This document shows positions 14,001 through 25,795 of a DNA stretch of 64,000 nucleotides, piece after piece. The position numbers and the translations under genes were made by a program. The stretch's first letter is position 1, and each line of letters starts with the position of its first letter. Origin of the DNA: Gentiana macrophylla (taxonomy: Eukaryota; Streptophyta; Magnoliopsida; Gentianales; Gentianaceae); the NCBI GenBank assembly GCA_026214975.1, contig CM047808.1, positions 3,152,073-3,216,072 of the forward strand. Direction: 5' to 3'. The notes under the pieces are model-generated. The model worked only from the letters and a program-made list of their open reading frames with translations, was not told where the DNA came from and ran no database searches.

Positions 14001-14370
14001 AATTAAGAGCATTAATAATCATCTTCCTCTCCACCGGCCCAGTAATCTCAACTCTCCGATCAGCCACCACCGCTGGCACACCACCACCGCAAACCCATTC
14101 ACTTTCTCTAACACCTTTAGTCGCCGGATCAAAACCTGGAAACCCTCCATTATTATACTTGATTTTCGCTTCTTTTCTACACTCCATAGCATACCTAACA
14201 TGGTTCCTGAACTCTCTCTGCAACTCAGCCACAAATTTCAACGCATCTTTCGTAAGGATTTTCGCGAATTCCGAATCGTATCTTCCTCTAATATCTACCC
14301 CTTCGACTAGATCATAACCTGTTTTTTTGTTTCTAGTGGTGAATTCAGAGATTGCTTCAAGACTACCCAT
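11047..14370 (-). CDS. MLS: Malate synthase, glyoxysomal
   Basis: Four exons on the minus strand: 13981-14370, 12647-12972, 11890-12220, 11047-11706. They sum to 1707 nt, 568 residues, the usual length for plant malate synthase, with no frame break. The enzyme condenses glyoxylate with acetyl-CoA to malate in the glyoxylate cycle, which lets seedlings turn stored oil into sugar. The family signature [16 protein letters not shown] is complete in exon 3; [12 protein letters not shown] and [10 protein letters not shown] are in exon 2; [17 protein letters not shown] is in exon 4. The C terminus IISKL ends in the type 1 peroxisomal targeting signal SKL, so import into glyoxysomes is expected. ATG 14370 gives the standard [14 protein letters not shown] N terminus. 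Intron 1 carries a repeat (about 13,480-13,905) and intron 2 three tandem units. Expression would normally be induced in germination and senescence; no element here proves that. Confidence 0.97.
12320..12575. repeat. Degenerate tandem repeat in malate synthase intron 2
   Basis: Three copies of a unit starting gattctagaagt at 12328, 12430 and 12516 (spacing 102 and 86 bp). Each continues with gacccttgac-like and rggttaaagtgatg-like phrases; the unit gtagaccgtctata occurs at both ends. The repeat stays within the intron. Confidence 0.7.
13480..13905. mobile_element. Repeat rich in ctcga/tcgag words in malate synthase intron 1
   Basis: The segment starts ctagggtgtatacgattcgag and is filled with actcgagtcgaactcgaac-type words, ending near gttcgactcgataag. 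Wording and composition match the TSD-flanked element in SEO intron 6 (20,788-21,255), so I read it as a diverged member of that family. No TSD was found here and the borders are approximate. Confidence 0.45.
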
Positions 14371-14755
14371 TTTGGAAAAAATTGGAAATTATGTAAGAAC
14401 AAAATGGAAATTGTTGAAGGTAAGTTGATATGTGTGTGTTATGGGTTGTGTGTGTATATATATATATACAGGAAAATTATATATATATTTATTGTTAATG
14501 GATGGATAGATACAAATAAGGAGTCGATGATGGTTGATTATGGGGTGGTTGTGGGGGGTGGGGGTAGGGGTGGGGGGGGATATATATATGTAAAGAAATA
14601 GGGTGGTGCATGGCGTTATGCACGTCAGAGAGGATGAGACAGACTCTCGACGGAGGGGAGAGGATGAGGATATGGGCAAAGGGTTTTGAAAGTTGTGCCT
14701 ACCTCGGGAGAAGTAATTCTTTTCTAATTACAAAATAAATACATCTTATAAACTA
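14371..14755. promoter_or_regulatory. Malate synthase upstream region
   Basis: This is the immediate 5' flank of malate synthase (gene on minus). It contains a TG/TA microsatellite at about 14,432-14,480 and a G-rich stretch at 14,540-14,580 (C-rich on the coding strand). No core promoter element can be singled out among the many TATA-like words. The proline-rich minus-strand open frame here is a by-product of the C-rich tract. Confidence 0.4.
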
Positions 14756-15028
14756 CTACCTCCTGGCCTAAAATATGTTTCATCCAGTGAGTTTCACATG
14801 ATTAAGGAATTGGTTGAACGTCATTAATTTGAAGGTTAATGTCTAAAATACCCTCGACTATCATTAATGCAATAATAGTTGTTAAGTAATGAAAAGTCAT
14901 TAATTCATAATAAATTAAGGGTAAGATAGAAAGAAAGAATAAATGTTCAGACGGTAATGTAGAATTTAATTTATATTATGGATGAAGTAGAAAAGTGTAG
15001 GATGACTTATATTTTTAATGGGATGTAG
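14756..15028. mobile_element. TA-flanked MITE (copy 1)
   Basis: The terminus CTACCTCCTGGCC at the left pairs with GGGATGTAG at the right, flanked by TA on both sides, about 273 bp. Internal sequence is an inverted relative of the element at 44,084-44,355: both carry the 'gttaatgtctaaaataccc...gactatcattaatgcaat...gttgttaagtaatgaaaa' stretch in opposite orientation. Size, TA flanks and CTACCTC-type ends fit Stowaway-like MITEs. Confidence 0.7.
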
Positions 15029-17994
15029 TATAAGAATTAAGAAGGGTTTTAACGAGCGGTGGTGAAAGAGTTTGACTATTGAAATTATAAATGCGTTAGA
15101 GTGTGAGGTTCGAATCATGTATGAAACTATCGTTTTTAGTAAAAAAACAAAAGTTTAAACAGTATATATGACTTCACTGAACTATTAAGGTACATCATTC
15201 GATCTATTTTTACTTTTCAACACTAATATTTGAGATACGTTGAGAGAGCATTTTTATTCGAGACGATGATGAGAACCGATCGAACTCTGGTCATCACCAA
15301 AAAAACTAATGCAATGATAATTATGATATGTACTGTTAGGTCGGATTCGATTCCCGAGATACGTTGATGTTGATTGTGCTTGTAAAACTCATTCTTATGA
15401 TGCTAATGATATTCACCATCGATATTTTCCTAGTTAGTTAACTGCAAAAAATTTGACATCTTAGGTTATATACTTGACATCGGCATTGTTGAGATAAGCA
15501 AAAATCGAGGCTTATGGCTTAATGAACACAGGATCAACAACATATTTTTATCATAGGGAGACAAAACCAATACTATCATTTTCTTCTTATTTTTGTTTTT
15601 GAAATGTGTGAAAGCAAACGTCCTTTTACCTCTCGCTCATCTACTCATGAAAAACAAAGAATATATTCTGTTTCTCTCGCTCACGCTCAAATACAATTTC
15701 GTTTTAAGCATTTTGTGATTTATTTACGTTATTATTTTGTTTTAAGTCTGTTGTGAATTATATATGTTATTGAATCCTTTTTTTTTTCGGGTTATAAGGG
15801 AGAAATCAAACTTAGACTAAGTGTAATTGAGTTCTAGAGAATCTCCAACATCAAGTTCGGCTCTTGAGCTATAATAAAGAGTACAATTTATATGTTGAAG
15901 CCGTTCAGGAAATTCGGTCTGCCACCGTAGATAAATCAAGTCGGTACACTAATTCATATCTTAAATCTAATTATTATTATCGGTTGTGGTACACAAAAGA
16001 GGATTTGATCTACCACCAACCTAAAATTTATGATTTCCACTAATTATATAGCATCATAATGAGTACAGGATCCATATTTGTGCACAGCTATTAGGCGGTT
16101 TTTGGATAAGATCAAATTAATTTCTAGTATAATATTACAGCTATCTAAAAACAAACAAGGGGGACTCTACTTGTCTAAATCCAAGTCTGTGGTCAAAGAG
16201 AATAAGAGTTATTACCCTTTGATCAAAGTTTGATTTAAAGGCGTTTTTTAAAACAGAAACACTTATTTACCTAGAATGTTTTTATCGATTGAGTGCATTT
16301 TTCATGTATCGCATCGGAAAAAATCGATTTTCCGAAAGTCGATCATCAACATCAATTTTAGAAAAATCGATTTTTGATCTCCGTATATCACTTTTTAGTC
16401 TTCCACCTTTGTGGCGGTAAATCCATGACATATTTTGGTATTCCCAAAACCAATTTGTAATTAGACAAAATAATTTGCTTTGGTATCACCAATGCACCTG
16501 TATGTATGATTCATATGCTTGTTATGATAAAGAGGGGAGATTATTGTGCGGTGTCTCCATACTACAGTCATGGACATGTGTGACAACCCCCACACCACAC
16601 AGTTTTATTCTATATTTAAACTGTGTGGTTCTGATCGTTTCACCAGTCACATCACTCTTAAATTCCCTCACCACACAATAACTTCCCGATAAAGAGACCT
16701 ATGATGTATATTAATCAAAATTGCACTTAATATAAATTTATCTTCCTATACTTATGACAATTCATCATAAATACAAATGTTTTATATATATAGCCTACAA
16801 ATACAGTTACTGGTGAGATAAATCTCATACATCCACGTATATGATCACATTTATAATGACTTACTTATCTCTTTCATTATTATTCTGGTCAGTCCGGTCA
16901 GTGGACATGTTGAGGCAACACTAGTCTACCCCAATCTCTGAGTAGATTTATCATTGTAATATCTTCATGATCACACTAGGCCTACATGAGTTTATCATAT
17001 GACTCAGACGTCAGTGAGATCCCCGTTGATATTGTCTTCGAGAAGAGTACATCTTGCGCCATCTTAACACCACAAACACTTGGCCCCCAGCCACCTATTG
17101 GTTAGCTTAAGATTCAATTGCGATGGATCTCTGTCTCCTGACAAGGTAGTCGACAAATATGTCTTGTTGACCTCTCATGCAATCATACGGTGGGACCATC
17201 AAAGCGTCGCCCATCATCGGCCCAACACTAGTCTATCCCCACCCGTGAGTAGATTTATCATTGTAGTATCTTCATGATCACTATGCCAAACGCATCTTGC
17301 CTTTCACCACCGCACACACACACAAGACCGTACTGTACTATCCTCGAGGAATCTCATCGAATTCTCATCCATGCCTTTAAATGCCCTCGGTTCTGGTCCG
17401 AAAAAGATGTCAAACTTCATGGATCAAAATCATTATCAATATATCGTGTATGATGATTAATAGTGTAAATTCAAGTTATATAAATAGCTTTGTCTCTACT
17501 ATTGCTCATTCCGGATTAATCAAGTCAGTTCTTAGATATCGAGGGTTTTAAGGAAAAAGAAAAAAGAAAAAAAAAAGAAACAAAAGAAAAAAAAAATTGG
17601 GGGAAAAGGATTTCCCGCACTTAATGTGAAAGCTTTCTCTCTAAACGCATAAAAGCATTTTGCTTTCGTCCATTTGATCTTTAAACTTTGGGGGATTTGG
17701 GAAAAACGGGTGTGTTGACCAAAAATTTGGGAAAAACGGTTTTGTCCCAAAATTTGAATTTTTTTCTTCCGTTTTAGGTGTTTTTAACCAAACTAAAACC
17801 CTATTTGGAAGAAGCACTTTAGTGATTGGCGCCTAAGATCGTGCACAGCGTTCATGAAAGAAATGGAGAAAATCACGGCCAAACTTCACTAAAATCCAAA
17901 ACACCCTTTTTTCCAAACTTTTTTTCCAAAACACCCTTCTTTACTCATTATCCCTTAAACTTTTCTTTGTTTTCGGGAGTTGAATGCAGATTCG
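15029..17994. other. Long intergenic region between malate synthase and the MHF2 gene
   Basis: No gene is supported. 15,050-15,115 has box-B-like gaggttcgaatcat preceded by a gagcggtggtgaaagag phrase, possibly a SINE scrap. 16,577 begins tgtgacaacccccacacc, a beginning often seen in plant LTRs, and 17,478 has a tatataaatag box, but I found no matching second end. The phrase 'aacactagtcta...gagtagatttatcattgtartatcttcatgatcac' occurs twice (16,918-16,975 and 17,223-17,281). 17,520-17,994 is probably the MHF2 promoter and 5' UTR. Confidence 0.45.
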
Positions 17995-19505
17995 ATGGAA
18001 GTCACTTTCGATCGAGTAAGCAAACACTGAATTTGTTTTACATGTTAGCAATTTTCGATAATTTTGTATCCATAAACTTAAATAAAAAAATTGCTGAATT
18101 ATTTGTGTTCATATTGACAGGGTTTGATCAATGAAATTTTCAAACAAGTCTGGATAAAAAGAGCTGCAGGTCTTTTGTTATGATTTTCTCTTTCGTATTA
18201 TACATTTTAATACCGATTTTATTTTGCATTTGAATAATTTCTCGAATTTATCTGCATTTTCGCATCTTTTTTCTTCATTTTATTTGATTTTTGTTTTTCT
18301 TCTGGCAGAGCGCGACAGGAATGAACATACCGATCATGTGGACGCCCAAAACGTAGAGGTATTGTATAGTTTGCTTTAGTTTTTGTGTTCTTTTGTGTTT
18401 GAAGAACGCCATTAATGACATATTGTCAATGTTTCACAGTGTAAAGAGAATGTTTTCTATTTCTGAAATTAGCTGATTTTTCAACACAATTTTCAGGTCG
18501 GAGCTTCCACGCCGAAGAAAAATCGGCCTACCTCAGGTACAGAATCATTACATTGCTTTTTCGTGTTTATTCTTGCATTTGTTTTGGGGTAGTAAGATGT
18601 GTTCTTGGAGGGACACATATGCTTTTTTAGGATTTAGTTGGAACTGAATGGATGGAAAATGATGCTATGAATATTTTTCCAGTGGATTACCGGATACTTG
18701 GGATACACGTTGCGATTTTAAGAGTTGGAAATGTGATCTGATCATGCAAGATTAATACTTCAGATACGTATAATAAACAACCTTGTTGAACATTGAAGAC
18801 AAACCACCAAGAAATTAATGAAATTCTACCCAAAATGAAGGAAAACAACCAAATTTGAAGTAAAAGCTGTACCGATTACTTTTATTGTAAGATTGTTTTA
18901 TATATATAAATTGATCCCTATACTTTTTATATTTGTTCATATCCCATCTGTACCCTTATCGTGTATCCCGTATCTGCATATGCGTACCTATGCAACAAAG
19001 ATTAGTAGTCCTCAATGACCTGCCCTTCTTTTGGACCTTATGTAGGCAGGATGTAGGCGGGATGCTTTAATGCAGCGAACTACGCTTTTACATAGATGTA
19101 AAACGACTCAAAACTTCTCATTTTTTGACATGTGGTAATGTCATCAACGGTTATAATGTATATCATGGAGTGAAGGAAGTAGATTGTATTAGAGTTGTTA
19201 TTTGCCATCGAAAGAGCTGAATGCTGTACTTTCGAATCGATTCTAAATTGTACTTTTGGTTGCAGCTAATGCAAAGGCACTGAAGCTAAGTTGTGAACTC
19301 CTTCGAATCTTTGTAACCGGTATGTATTTTGATTTACTCTGTAAAAATGGTTTTCTTTAGGAAGATACTTCGCTTGAAAAAGTGTCGGTATATTTATGCA
19401 GAGGCTGTTCAAAGGGCTGCTATGATTGCAGAAGCAGAGGGTGCCACTACTATAGAAGCTACTCATTTGGAGAGAATACTTCCGCAGTTACTCTTGGACT
19501 TTTGA
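17995..19505 (+). CDS. MHF2: MHF2 / CENP-X histone-fold protein
   Basis: Six small exons: 17995-18015, 18121-18169, 18309-18358, 18497-18536, 19266-19319, 19402-19505. They total 318 nt, 105 residues, no frame break. The protein is the small histone-fold partner of MHF1 (CENP-S); the MHF dimer binds DNA, helps FANCM at stalled forks, limits meiotic crossovers in Arabidopsis and also belongs to the CENP-T-W-S-X set. The recognisable core is NAKALKLSCELLRIFVTEAV, followed by QRAAMIAEAEG, then the C terminus HLERILPQLLLDF, which is nearly invariant in the plant family. The N-terminal helix is LINEIFKQVWIKRAAERDR. Exon 1 codes for only seven residues (MEVTFDR), so the start is easily missed; ATG 17995 is chosen because it alone splices in phase to GLINEIF. 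Confidence 0.92.
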
Positions 19506-20118
19506 AGCCTTTCTTCATATCAATGCACGTTTTGTTTGTTCTCGAGCTCATATTGACTTTTTCTTTTAGTAGTTTGGTAGGTTGGATTCCCGAAGAAGAT
19601 GATTTTGGTGCGTATTTGAAATGAAGCATGAATGTTGCATCTATGTGTGGCATTTTTGAGTTAAAGAATTACTATCTTCTTTAATGCGTTCTGCACACTT
19701 CTTTGGGCCGATGACTTATTATCTTTACGGCGATTGTCTTTCAACTACTTCCAGATTATTTTGGTATGTATGATCGAAATCCCACGTCCCCAGTACTTAG
19801 AGTACACACTTGAAGAATCCACACATAAATTTCAGTGATATATTATTACATACAAACCGTCTTTATATCTGTTTACATGAACTTATCCAGAAAATTCAAC
19901 AAATCACTCAATACGTAGTAGTAGGAGATGTGATCGCATTACCTAAAACACATCAGTTTACACATCAAACAATATATAATGTCTACCTGAAAGCACTCAA
20001 TTCTGTAATTATGTTGTATGGGTTGTGTTTTTATTAATACCTAAGTAAAATAATTGTAAGGCCTCAAAATAATCTATTGCACATAGTGGCTTATTTTATG
20101 GTGTGTCGGCATGGAAAC
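19506..20118. other. Intergenic between MHF2 and SEO 3' ends
   Basis: MHF2 (+) and SEO (-) converge here. The roughly 610 bp between stop codons should hold both 3' UTRs. I see no additional gene, repeat pair or hairpin that stands out. Confidence 0.6.
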
Positions 20119-23100
20119 TTAGTCAATGCAGCAACGATACATGAAATACTTTTCCATTGGGCGGCCACACTCAGCACAAACCACCAATTCCGGTACGCCA
20201 CCAGCAATGCCGGGAAGGATAAGGCGATTGCAATGTTGTGGAGTGTGAAGACTCTGCAGGTGATTGTTAAGAGCTGGTATGAAACCGGTTTGCTTTGCCT
20301 CTTCTTCCCACGAGGGGTATTCCGTAAGGCTTAACATCATCAAGTCGCCATTTGCTCGAGCCATGCCTTCTGAGCCCTTGCTAATGAGCGCCCATCCGTG
20401 ATCAGTGCTGTCAAAGGTGAGTATGGTTAACACTTCTTGCATTATCTTGTCGTTTTGAGTTGTTTTGCTGTGTTGAATCTTCGAGTACAGCATGCTTTCT
20501 AATCTGGTCCAGAAATACAAAACTAGTGTTGGTTCTTCCCAACAGTGACTGAGATTCTCGTTGCGTATGATACCGTTGATTTTTCGAACGCGTTCTTTGT
20601 TGTTGCTCTTTCCAACATACACCATTTCTATATTTATACCTGCCTTTGTTGCAATATCTTTTACTGTTGCTGTAAATCTTCGAATCCATTCTATTTCTTC
20701 GCCTCCATACAAGACAATGTATTTATCTTGTCTGATCTGTTTTCAAAAAGTGTCAATGTTAGTCTTTTTCCGGATAAATGAGTCTACGGGTGTGAATGAT
20801 TCGAGTCGAATCAAACATTTAGTTATCGAGTCTCGCATACTCTTAAAACTGTCATGCTCGAACTTGGCTTGAGGTCGCTTGAGCAGGAAATACAATGCTC
20901 GAGCTCAGCTCAAATTAGTTTAACAAATCTCGAGTTCAGTTAGACTGTGCTTGACAAAATTTCAAGCAATTTCAAGCTCGAACTCGAGCTCGTTATGCTT
21001 GAAAATTTTTAAAGCCAAAAATTACATTTCTAATAATTTATTTATGCCTTTTATTTTTAAAATATTTATTTTTAAATATAATATGAAATAGCTTGATAAT
21101 GCTTGTGAGCATTCGATTCAAGCTTCATGATGCTCGAGTTCGGCTCGTTTTCTGTAATGAGCTACTTGAGCTCAGGTCGAGTGTTTCTATACAAGCGAGT
21201 CTTTAACGAGCCAAACACCGAACTGCTCGTGAGTGTCTCGGCTCATTTACACCCCTAAATGAGTCTACATGAATTTTGCAGAGTGTTACCCAATCAAGTA
21301 TTGCAGGATCAATGCTATCCGCCAATAACTCGAGCCTCCAGGTCTCTCCTTTCCACAACGCTTCCTCCTTAGATAACGTAAACGGGTAAGCTAGATTTCC
21401 CCATATCCAAACCATATGGAGTGCATTAGGACACACAACTTTCCCTTGTGGATCCAAAGCCACGAGCATCGACTTCTTCTCGAAATGCCACACTTCTTTA
21501 ATGTACCTTGTTACCGCTGGTTCGAGCAATGATGGGTGATGCAGAGTGTACCAGGGCATCATTGATTGCAGATGCTTAAATTTCTGTTCATACCCTTCAT
21601 TCCAAGTCCCCGACCTATCCACTACCGGGAGCCAGACAATCTCGTATTGGTAGTCTTGTCTTGATCGCGCATCTTGGTAAATGTCGATGAGTACTGGAAG
21701 CTCATCATGAGAAAGATCAAGATCTGATATTAGCAGCAAGACCGTCTTTCTTCTCAGTATGTCAACATGTGCCTAAGGTAATTAGAGATTACATGTTAAT
21801 TAATAAGGCATAAAATTCAATGTTAGAAACGATTAGTGTTTGTGTTTGTCAAAATTACCCTTGTCTTAGTAGTGCCCACTTCTAGAGGAAGGAGATCATC
21901 TTTGACATAGATCAAGCTCTTGAGGATCTTCATGTTGTCCAAATGTGGTATCTCGAAAAGGTGAACGAGCATTTGGTAATACTCCATATGTTTTTTCTCA
22001 TCTGATGACCATCACTCCATCAGTGTTGTAAATTTCAGTTAGTATTAAAGTCTTAAAAGTGTCGGTGCCTTCTGGTGTTAACTTAGCACCGTGTTAAGAA
22101 CCCTTACGTCAGTTCTTTTTAATAGATTCTCTATTTTACAGACTCAAACATCAATTTTCTCTGTTTAGCGGAATTTCTATTCTGAGTAAAATGCATCAGA
22201 ATTTCTACGAGACATAATTTGAATAGAGAATCTATATCTTGCCCAATACATGGTGGCATCATTTAGAGATTCTGTATATTACAGATTTAAGTAAAGATTC
22301 TGCATCATTTAGACGTTTTTTTTTTTACGGATATAAGTTAAATGTCAATTTTCTTACCAATGTGTTGATAGCAATTAGCTAGTTGTGCTTTGAGGTTGGC
22401 GTGTACGTTGCTCAGCTTGTGTGTTAAACTCGACAGTTCCCAGGTGTCCATCGATGATCCCATGAGCCTGCAGATTCAAACATCACTTTTCTTCGTTTTA
22501 TAGATTCTCCTATTATAGAGTAAAATGGATCAAGAAAATCTTTATATTGTTCATAATTTAAATAGAGATTATGGTGATTCAAACACCCTTTTTCTCTGGT
22601 TTTTACATGTTCTATAGTCAGAGGGGAAATGCATTAGAATCTCTGCAACGCATGGTTTGAATAAAGAATCTGTATTTTGTGCAGTAGTAGACGTATTTTA
22701 CAGATCTAAGTAGAGATTCTGCTGCAAATGGTTTTTGATGAATCTGAATATCTACTATAAGTGTTGTAATATCGATAATTAAAACGCGCGGATGTTTTCT
22801 TTCGCTTGAATTGCTTACTCGTAGTTCATGCCTAGTAGATTCGTGATCAGTGTGCAACAAACAACCATACTTCTAACGGTCCAGTACACAGCAGACGGGA
22901 TAAGAGCAATAGCCGTTGCCATTGGAGGCTTGTCATCATCGATATACTGTGCAGGTAAGCTCTTAAACTGCACAATGCATTTAGTTACATCTAGTATAAC
23001 TTTTATGAGATTATCAATCGCGTTGAATCTCGGTTTCAACGTAGCTGAATTCTCGAGGATTTCTGGCAATTGTTTTAGGATTCCCACTGATTTAGCTAGT

Positions 23101-23847
23101 GGATTAGTGGCGAAAAGCTTGGTTACTAGCCAGAATTGCCCGTATTCTACTGCAAACGCCGCGAGTGATAAGACTACTTTTGCGTCGTATCCATAGCTTG
23201 ATAGCATCCCTATTATAGCCACTGTTGTTGCATGTGCATCTCCCCCACCTGAACACTTGCTAGATAACTGCAAAAACATAGGCCAAATACACACATTGTT
23301 ACGTCTAGGTTGCATAGATACAGATACGTGGGTACGGGATGTTATACATATGTATAAAGGGCATATACGTAAGTATCAAAAATACAGGGACCAAAGTATA
23401 CGTATCAAAACTTTAGTATCGTTTTCCGATAAGAATCCAACCTACCTCACAGGCAATTTTGTGAATTATGTAAGCCAATCCATCTAAAATCCCATCTGAG
23501 ACAGCCAATGCATCCTTTTCCTCCAACCTGTCAATATCGTCATGAATTCCCTGCAGAAAAGAAAACCCGAATTTAGTGACAAATCAAAGAAATTATCAAA
23601 CCGGAAAGAGGAGATATCGATATCAAACATTTATCACTCCATCAATTCCAGGTGATACATGATGCAAGATTGTCTCGATAACTTGCAAAACCGCTAAGTT
23701 TTCAAGCTCGCGTCCATCAGGAAAATGCAGGGCATGAATCTGTTTCATCAATGCAGTGTCATCAGATGACGATAGCATTCCCCTTTCATGTCCCCTTTCG
23801 TGTCGTATCATTTGCTTTGTCTTAGTAGGCTGTGCAGCAGTAGCCAT
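20119..23847 (-). CDS. SEO: Sieve element occlusion (SEO) protein
   Basis: Seven exons on the minus strand: 23629-23847, 23446-23550, 22819-23267, 22358-22467, 21859-22001, 21290-21772, 20119-20736. They sum to 2127 nt, 708 residues, the usual SEO size, without frame breaks. SEO proteins are the structural P-proteins (forisomes in legumes) that form filaments in phloem sieve elements and can plug sieve plates after wounding. The N-terminal part has [21 protein letters not shown]; the middle contains [20 protein letters not shown] and [11 protein letters not shown]; exon 6 holds the thioredoxin-like segment [17 protein letters not shown] (near residue 351); the C terminus carries [19 protein letters not shown] with the conserved Cys cluster. 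ATG 23847 begins [13 protein letters not shown]. Intron 6 contains a TSD-flanked insertion. The exact paralogue (SEOa- or SEOb-like) was not decided. Confidence 0.95.
20788..21255. mobile_element. TSD-flanked repeat insertion in SEO intron 6
   Basis: The insert is bounded by a perfect 13-bp direct repeat TAAATGAGTCTAC at 20,775-20,787 and 21,256-21,268. It begins GGGTGTGAATGATTCGAG and ends CTCGGCTCATTTACACCCC, so the ends are roughly inverted, and its body is filled with gctcgag/ctcgagct words. It has no coding capacity. A 13-bp duplication is long for a DNA transposon and closer to target-primed retroposition, so I leave the class open. Confidence 0.75.
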
Positions 23848-24570
23848 ATCTTTCTATTTTGGGAAAGTTAAAAGAGGTTGGGCCAATGTTTTCTGTTTTT
23901 GGGAAATTTACACAAGTGTGAGATATACTTATAGGCATAAAAAAAGTGATTTGTGAATCAAGTACCTTACTTGAAGGAAGTGTAAATTGTTAAAGACTAT
24001 TTGGATAAGAACATAGAGTGGTCCTTAAAACATGTCTTTTTCACTTTAGGTTGAGAAAAAAAGATTCATTAGTTGTTGAAGGCTTAGGCGCCACGTCGGA
24101 TCTACTTTTGAGATAGCACAATGACATTCGACCTTCAGAAAGTCGAATCTAAGCTCAACATTTTTACTTTGCTGAGGTCGACTGTCCGTTTCAACCTCTA
24201 CAAAACCCGTCTTTTTCACCAAAAGTTGAGAGGAAAGATTCATTAGAGAAAGAAGGTTGTTAAATGCACCACAACAGATCCTCTTTCGGGATAGCACAAT
24301 GACATCAAGCTCTAGAAACTCGAATCTAAGCTCAACAACTTAATTTGTAGAGGTCGATTGTTCATTTTCAATCTCGCACTAAAGGTTGTGAGGAAAGAAA
24401 GATTCATTAGAAAAAGACGGTTGTTACAAGCACCACAACGGATCGACAGTATAATGACATTCGAACTCTAGAAAGTCGAATCTAAGCTCAAAGCATTCGA
24501 CTTTACAGAGGTCGAATGTCCATTTCCGACCTCTTTAAAGTCGAATCTACCCTAAAGTGTGGTGCTTTTA
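23848..24570. repeat. SEO upstream region with three degenerate tandem units
   Basis: From about 24,045 to 24,560 three diverged copies of a roughly 180-bp unit follow each other. Each has 'agattcattag', then 'ggttgttrmargcaccacaacggatc' or an equivalent, then 'agcacaatgacatycga', 'agaaagtcgaatctaagctcaa' and 'gaggtcgaytgtccrtttc'. They begin about 200 bp upstream of the SEO start codon, so they may fall within its promoter. The proximal 23,848-24,040 is unique. Confidence 0.7.
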
Positions 24571-25539
24571 ACGAGCGTCTTTGGAAAAACATGTACTTAT
24601 TTATGCTAAAAGCTTTTATGCGACAATCATTAGATAAGGTAATAAACTGATGATCAATATTCTTAAGGCCAAAGGCATTGCTGTAGCTATAAGTTTCCTT
24701 ATGCTAGCTGGTTTTATTCTTGTCTCCATTGTTTACTTTTTTCCAACATTTTGGAGTATCCCAAGTGACTATTTGTTTTTAAGAGCAACCACAGTGGTAA
24801 TACATCTAATAACACTTTGTTTTCCGTTTCTGTTATACATACTTATACGTGTGTATTAATAAACTATACTATTTTCTCTAACTTGGTATGTCGTAGAAAA
24901 TCTCTTACATATACATGACAACATCATATTAATCACACGACTCGTGTAAATGACCTATATTTCGTCAGCTCGGTCATCGGGTAGGCCAAGATAGATTTGA
25001 CCCCATCTATCCCGAAGCCCTTGTAACAGTTCAAATTTTGGGTCTGGCCACGAGCTACAACCATAGAGGCCAGTCTGGGACCGGACTACAATGATCTTGG
25101 ATCTACGCCATAATCACTCTATAAGTGCAAGTCCTGACCCCCCACAGCAGGTAGGGAAAATCTCAACCAGTGACCGGATCAGCCCTCCAACATACTTCTT
25201 CAGGCGACCAATCCATTCAAGAATTTACGTTTGTGGCCGACAACATTGGTGGACCCCTGAAAATGTTCGAGTCCAAAACCCAATAAGATGGGATGTAGCA
25301 TATATATATACTCTACCGTTTCCATAAGGACGTTAGCCATGACACGGAATCTTGTGTTGTGAGCATGGAAAGAAGATCGAATAGAATGACTTGGTCGTTA
25401 ATCGTCCGAGCTAATCATACTTAGAATCATTAATTGTCCATGCTAATCGAACATGGCAGGATCTTCTTACTAATCAGCTACAAAGTACGGTACTTGATCT
25501 TTGTATAACAATATATAGTAATACATTTAATTTATGGAT
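24571..25539. other. Intergenic, no gene seen
   Basis: This stretch has one short hydrophobic open frame (24,650-24,859, 69 codons with two likely membrane stretches) that I do not call. 24,950-25,330 has moderately GC-rich text without frame continuity. No repeat pair or hairpin was identified. Confidence 0.4.
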
Positions 25540-25554
25540 CTATGTTTTCAAACT

Positions 25555-25780
25555 ATCCCTTGGATACGCTTAGTAGTGGTGGCGGGTGAGGTGGTGTACA
25601 GAGTCTTGCTATATCTAAAACCGGAGGGTGGGGGTTCGAGTCCCGTAGCTGGTCGGCCATTTTCGGTAAGAGATATCTAATCTGGCCTCATCCTCGAAAT
25701 TGTTAGATCCTATTATTAACCTCTCTCGCATGTGGGATCGGAGGCGAGGGGCCCTCACTGATTAAGTTTTAACTGTTTTT
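25555..25780 (+). mobile_element. tRNA-derived SINE (copy 1)
   Basis: An insertion of about 226 bp between perfect 15-bp TSDs CTATGTTTTCAAACT (25,540-25,554 and 25,781-25,795). Near its 5' end it has an A-box-like agtagtggtggcgggtg and a B-box gggttcgagtcccgta, the internal RNA polymerase III promoter of tRNA genes. It ends in gttttt. The body phrase 'cgcatgtgggatcggaggcg' is shared with the SINE at 27,092. Confidence 0.85.
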
Positions 25781-25795
25781 CTATGTTTTCAAACT

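Noticed and set aside
14404..14679. Proline/histidine-rich and glycine-rich open frames upstream of malate synthase
   Set aside because: They arise from microsatellite and C/G-rich tracts in the promoter; no coding support.
16577..17520. LTR starting tgtgacaaccc with tatataaatag near its end
   Set aside because: I found neither a second matching end nor a TSD, so it is only mentioned within the intergenic entry.
24650..24859. Small hydrophobic open frame as a possible membrane peptide gene
   Set aside because: 69 codons of AT-rich DNA easily give hydrophobic residues; no splice partner, no recognised family, no promoter context.
25600..25670. tRNA gene suggested by the gggttcgagtcccg box
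   Set aside because: The sequence cannot be folded by eye into a cloverleaf, and the 15-bp TSDs show it is a SINE.
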